A stretch of DNA of 5,940 bases from an uncultured Eubacteriales bacterium (lineage in GTDB: Bacteria > Bacillota > Clostridia > Christensenellales > Christensenellaceae). This document shows, piece by piece, positions 4,915 to 5,940 of the stretch. The translations under genes and the position numbers were made by a program. How positions within the stretch are numbered: position 1 is the first letter of the stretch; every line of letters starts with the position of its first letter. Below the pieces are notes generated by a model. The model ran no database searches. It was not told the DNA's origin and saw nothing but the letters and a program-made list of their open reading frames with translations. The DNA lies in contig CAJJPW010000136.1 of NCBI GenBank assembly GCA_905193725.1, forward strand, positions 1-5,940. The letters are read 5' to 3'.

Positions 4915-5208
4915 ATGAATTTAAAAGTGCGTGTGAAAAATTGGAGCTTTTGGGTCTCCATCATCATATCCATTGTAACCCCCATTATTGCGTATTTTGG
5001 ATTGACCTTTTCGGACCTCACCACTTGGCCGGCCCTGGGAGAGGTGATCGTTAACGCCATATCCAACCCCTATGTGGTGGGGCTCATTGTGGTGAGTGTA
5101 TATAATACGCTTATAGATCCCACTACCCAAGGTGTGAAGGACAGCACAAGAGCTATGACGTATCAATCGCCAAAGGATTGCGAGAATTGCGATAAACAAA
5201 AACAGTAA
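4915..5208 (+). CDS. Phage holin, phi-LC3 family (Phage_holin_1)
   Basis: A 97-residue small membrane protein. It has a basic N-terminus (MNLKVRVKN), a first membrane segment at about 12-31, a short linker with TFSDLTTWPALG, a second membrane segment at about 51-67, and the family's C-terminal signature DPTTQGVKDSTRAMTY (68-83). The tail is polar and contains a CENC pair. Holins of this family form membrane lesions that release or activate endolysin at a set time. The start is ATG with AAGGTG ending 7 nt upstream. It lies 25 nt after the long-form endolysin stop, so the two are probably co-transcribed. The order endolysin then holin is the reverse of the commonest phage arrangement. Confidence 0.9.
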   Translation: MNLKVRVKNWSFWVSIIISIVTPIIAYFGLTFSDLTTWPALGEVIVNAISNPYVVGLIVVSVYNTLIDPTTQGVKDSTRAMTYQSPKDCENCDKQKQ

Positions 5209-5221
5209 ATGGATGTTTCTC

Positions 5222-5272
5222 AATAAAAAGCAGCCTGCTCGTTTGCCAAACTAGGGGCAAAAGCAGGCTGCT
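5222..5272 (-). terminator. Convergent two-part terminator between holin and DUF4125 gene
   Basis: AGCAGCCTGCT (5229-5239) pairs perfectly with AGCAGGCTGCT (5262-5272), and an inner stem TTTGCC/GGCAAA (5242-5247/5256-5261) extends it, with only a CG bulge on one side. Read on the minus strand, the hairpin runs into CTTTTTATT, a proper T tract, 20 nt after the DUF4125 stop. On the plus strand the tail is weak (GAATTGTTT), but the stem is strong enough to limit read-through from the holin. Confidence 0.85.
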
Positions 5273-5292
5273 GAATTGTTTGTCGAGAAAAA

Positions 5293-5904
5293 TTATCCGT
5301 TGATACTCGCGTTAGCCGCCTCAAGGGAAGGGTAACCATATTGCTTTACGGTATTTTCCATGATGATTTTAGAGGGGTTCACTCCCTGTTTTTGATAATC
5401 CAGCAGATCTCCATAGTAGATGGACAGGGTCTTAGGAGAATAAGTGGAAAGCTCTCCCTTCAAATACGTCTCTACGGAGGTGATCATCTGGGTATCCTCT
5501 GTGGAGTAGAGCGGACGGCCGACTTTTAAGACAAAGGGATATTCGGCGGCCAACTGCTTTTCAAACTCCATCACAATGGGTACGATTTTATCAATATACT
5601 GCTGGGCCTCCGGGTGAATGGGGGGCAACAAAGACTTGAGCTGCTCATACTCCTGTGGAGAGGTGGATTCCATCATGCGGGCGTATTTTTCGGTCATCAG
5701 GTTGTGCCCTGTCTTTTGGGCGACTTTCAAATCCTCTAGATAGCTTTCTAACATGGCGCTGCTAAAAGCACTGGCCTGGCTGGTGCGCATGATGTAAAAA
5801 GCCTCCTGATCTTCCTGACAGCTGGCAGGTCCGCCGATGTTTTTTACATTGCGAAACATCTCCCATTCCAGGGCTAAAATTTCCTCTAATATTGGTTGAG
5901 ACAT
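5293..5904 (-). CDS. DUF4125 family protein
   Basis: A 203-residue, probably cytoplasmic protein of unknown function, with no signal peptide or membrane segment. Features that fit DUF4125 are EWEMFRNVKNIGGPASCQED (13-32), MLESYLEDL (51-59), NLMTEKYARMMEST (68-81), then GRPLYSTEDT (129-138), ETYLKGELSTYS (145-156) and IIMENTVKQYGYPSLE (180-195). The family is common in Clostridia; length and both ends look complete. Cys29 and the charged clusters are conserved-looking, but no catalytic role is established. The ATG at 5904 has AGGAGG (complement of 5913-5918) 8 nt upstream. It is transcribed towards the lysis genes from a promoter outside the window, and nothing ties it functionally to them. 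Confidence 0.88.
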   Translation of the reverse strand: MSQPILEEILALEWEMFRNVKNIGGPASCQEDQEAFYIMRTSQASAFSSAMLESYLEDLKVAQKTGHNLMTEKYARMMESTSPQEYEQLKSLLPPIHPEAQQYIDKIVPIVMEFEKQLAAEYPFVLKVGRPLYSTEDTQMITSVETYLKGELSTYSPKTLSIYYGDLLDYQKQGVNPSKIIMENTVKQYGYPSLEAANASING

Positions 5905-5940
5905 GTGATATTCCTCCTCGACTTTTTTATTTATTCGGCC

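Overview
The window looks like chromosomal DNA from a Gram-positive anaerobe of the class Clostridia. The signs are strong AGGAGG-type ribosome binding sites, a TTGACA/TATAAT promoter, a Lys-tRNA gene with encoded CCA, a DUF3862 lipoprotein, a DUF4125 protein, a proton-pumping pyrophosphatase and a phi-LC3-type phage holin. The genus cannot be named from the sequence alone.

Layout. Bases 1-55 are the 3' part of a tRNA-Lys (anticodon TTT), followed by a tRNA-operon terminator (75-112). Bases 113-470 hold no intact gene, but the minus strand carries two overlapping open frames (419-255 and 328-170) that read like one decayed gene. A GTG-started lipoprotein gene follows (488-1081): coiled coil plus C-terminal DUF3862 domain, closed by a strong terminator (1095-1120). 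Bases 1204-1449 are a long regulatory leader: two overlapping sigma-A promoters offset by 7 bp, about 200 nt of foldable leader, and a terminator-like hairpin at 1347-1380 ahead of hppA. The hppA gene (1450-3534) encodes a membrane pyrophosphatase whose K-x-x-T signature predicts the potassium-independent H+-pumping type; its terminator is at 3636-3672.

Bases 3664-3984 hold no intact gene but contain short frames that look like the broken end of a coding sequence. Next is a two-gene lysis cassette: an M15-family endolysin (3985 onward) and a phi-LC3-family holin (4915-5208). The endolysin frame is interrupted inside its second peptidoglycan-binding repeat, exactly at an A_AAA_AAG heptamer. 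A -1 shift there restores the repeat and gives a 301-residue protein (ending at 4889) instead of 247 residues (ending at 4728). This may be programmed frameshifting, or a one-base deletion or sequencing error in an A7 run. No capsid or tail genes are present, so the cassette is a prophage remnant, a domesticated lysis module, or the end of an element that has otherwise been lost. A convergent DUF4125 gene lies on the minus strand (5904-5293), and a large two-part hairpin (5222-5272) separates it from the holin.

The best candidates for something undescribed are the endolysin frameshift site and the hppA leader, which I could not match to a riboswitch class from memory.
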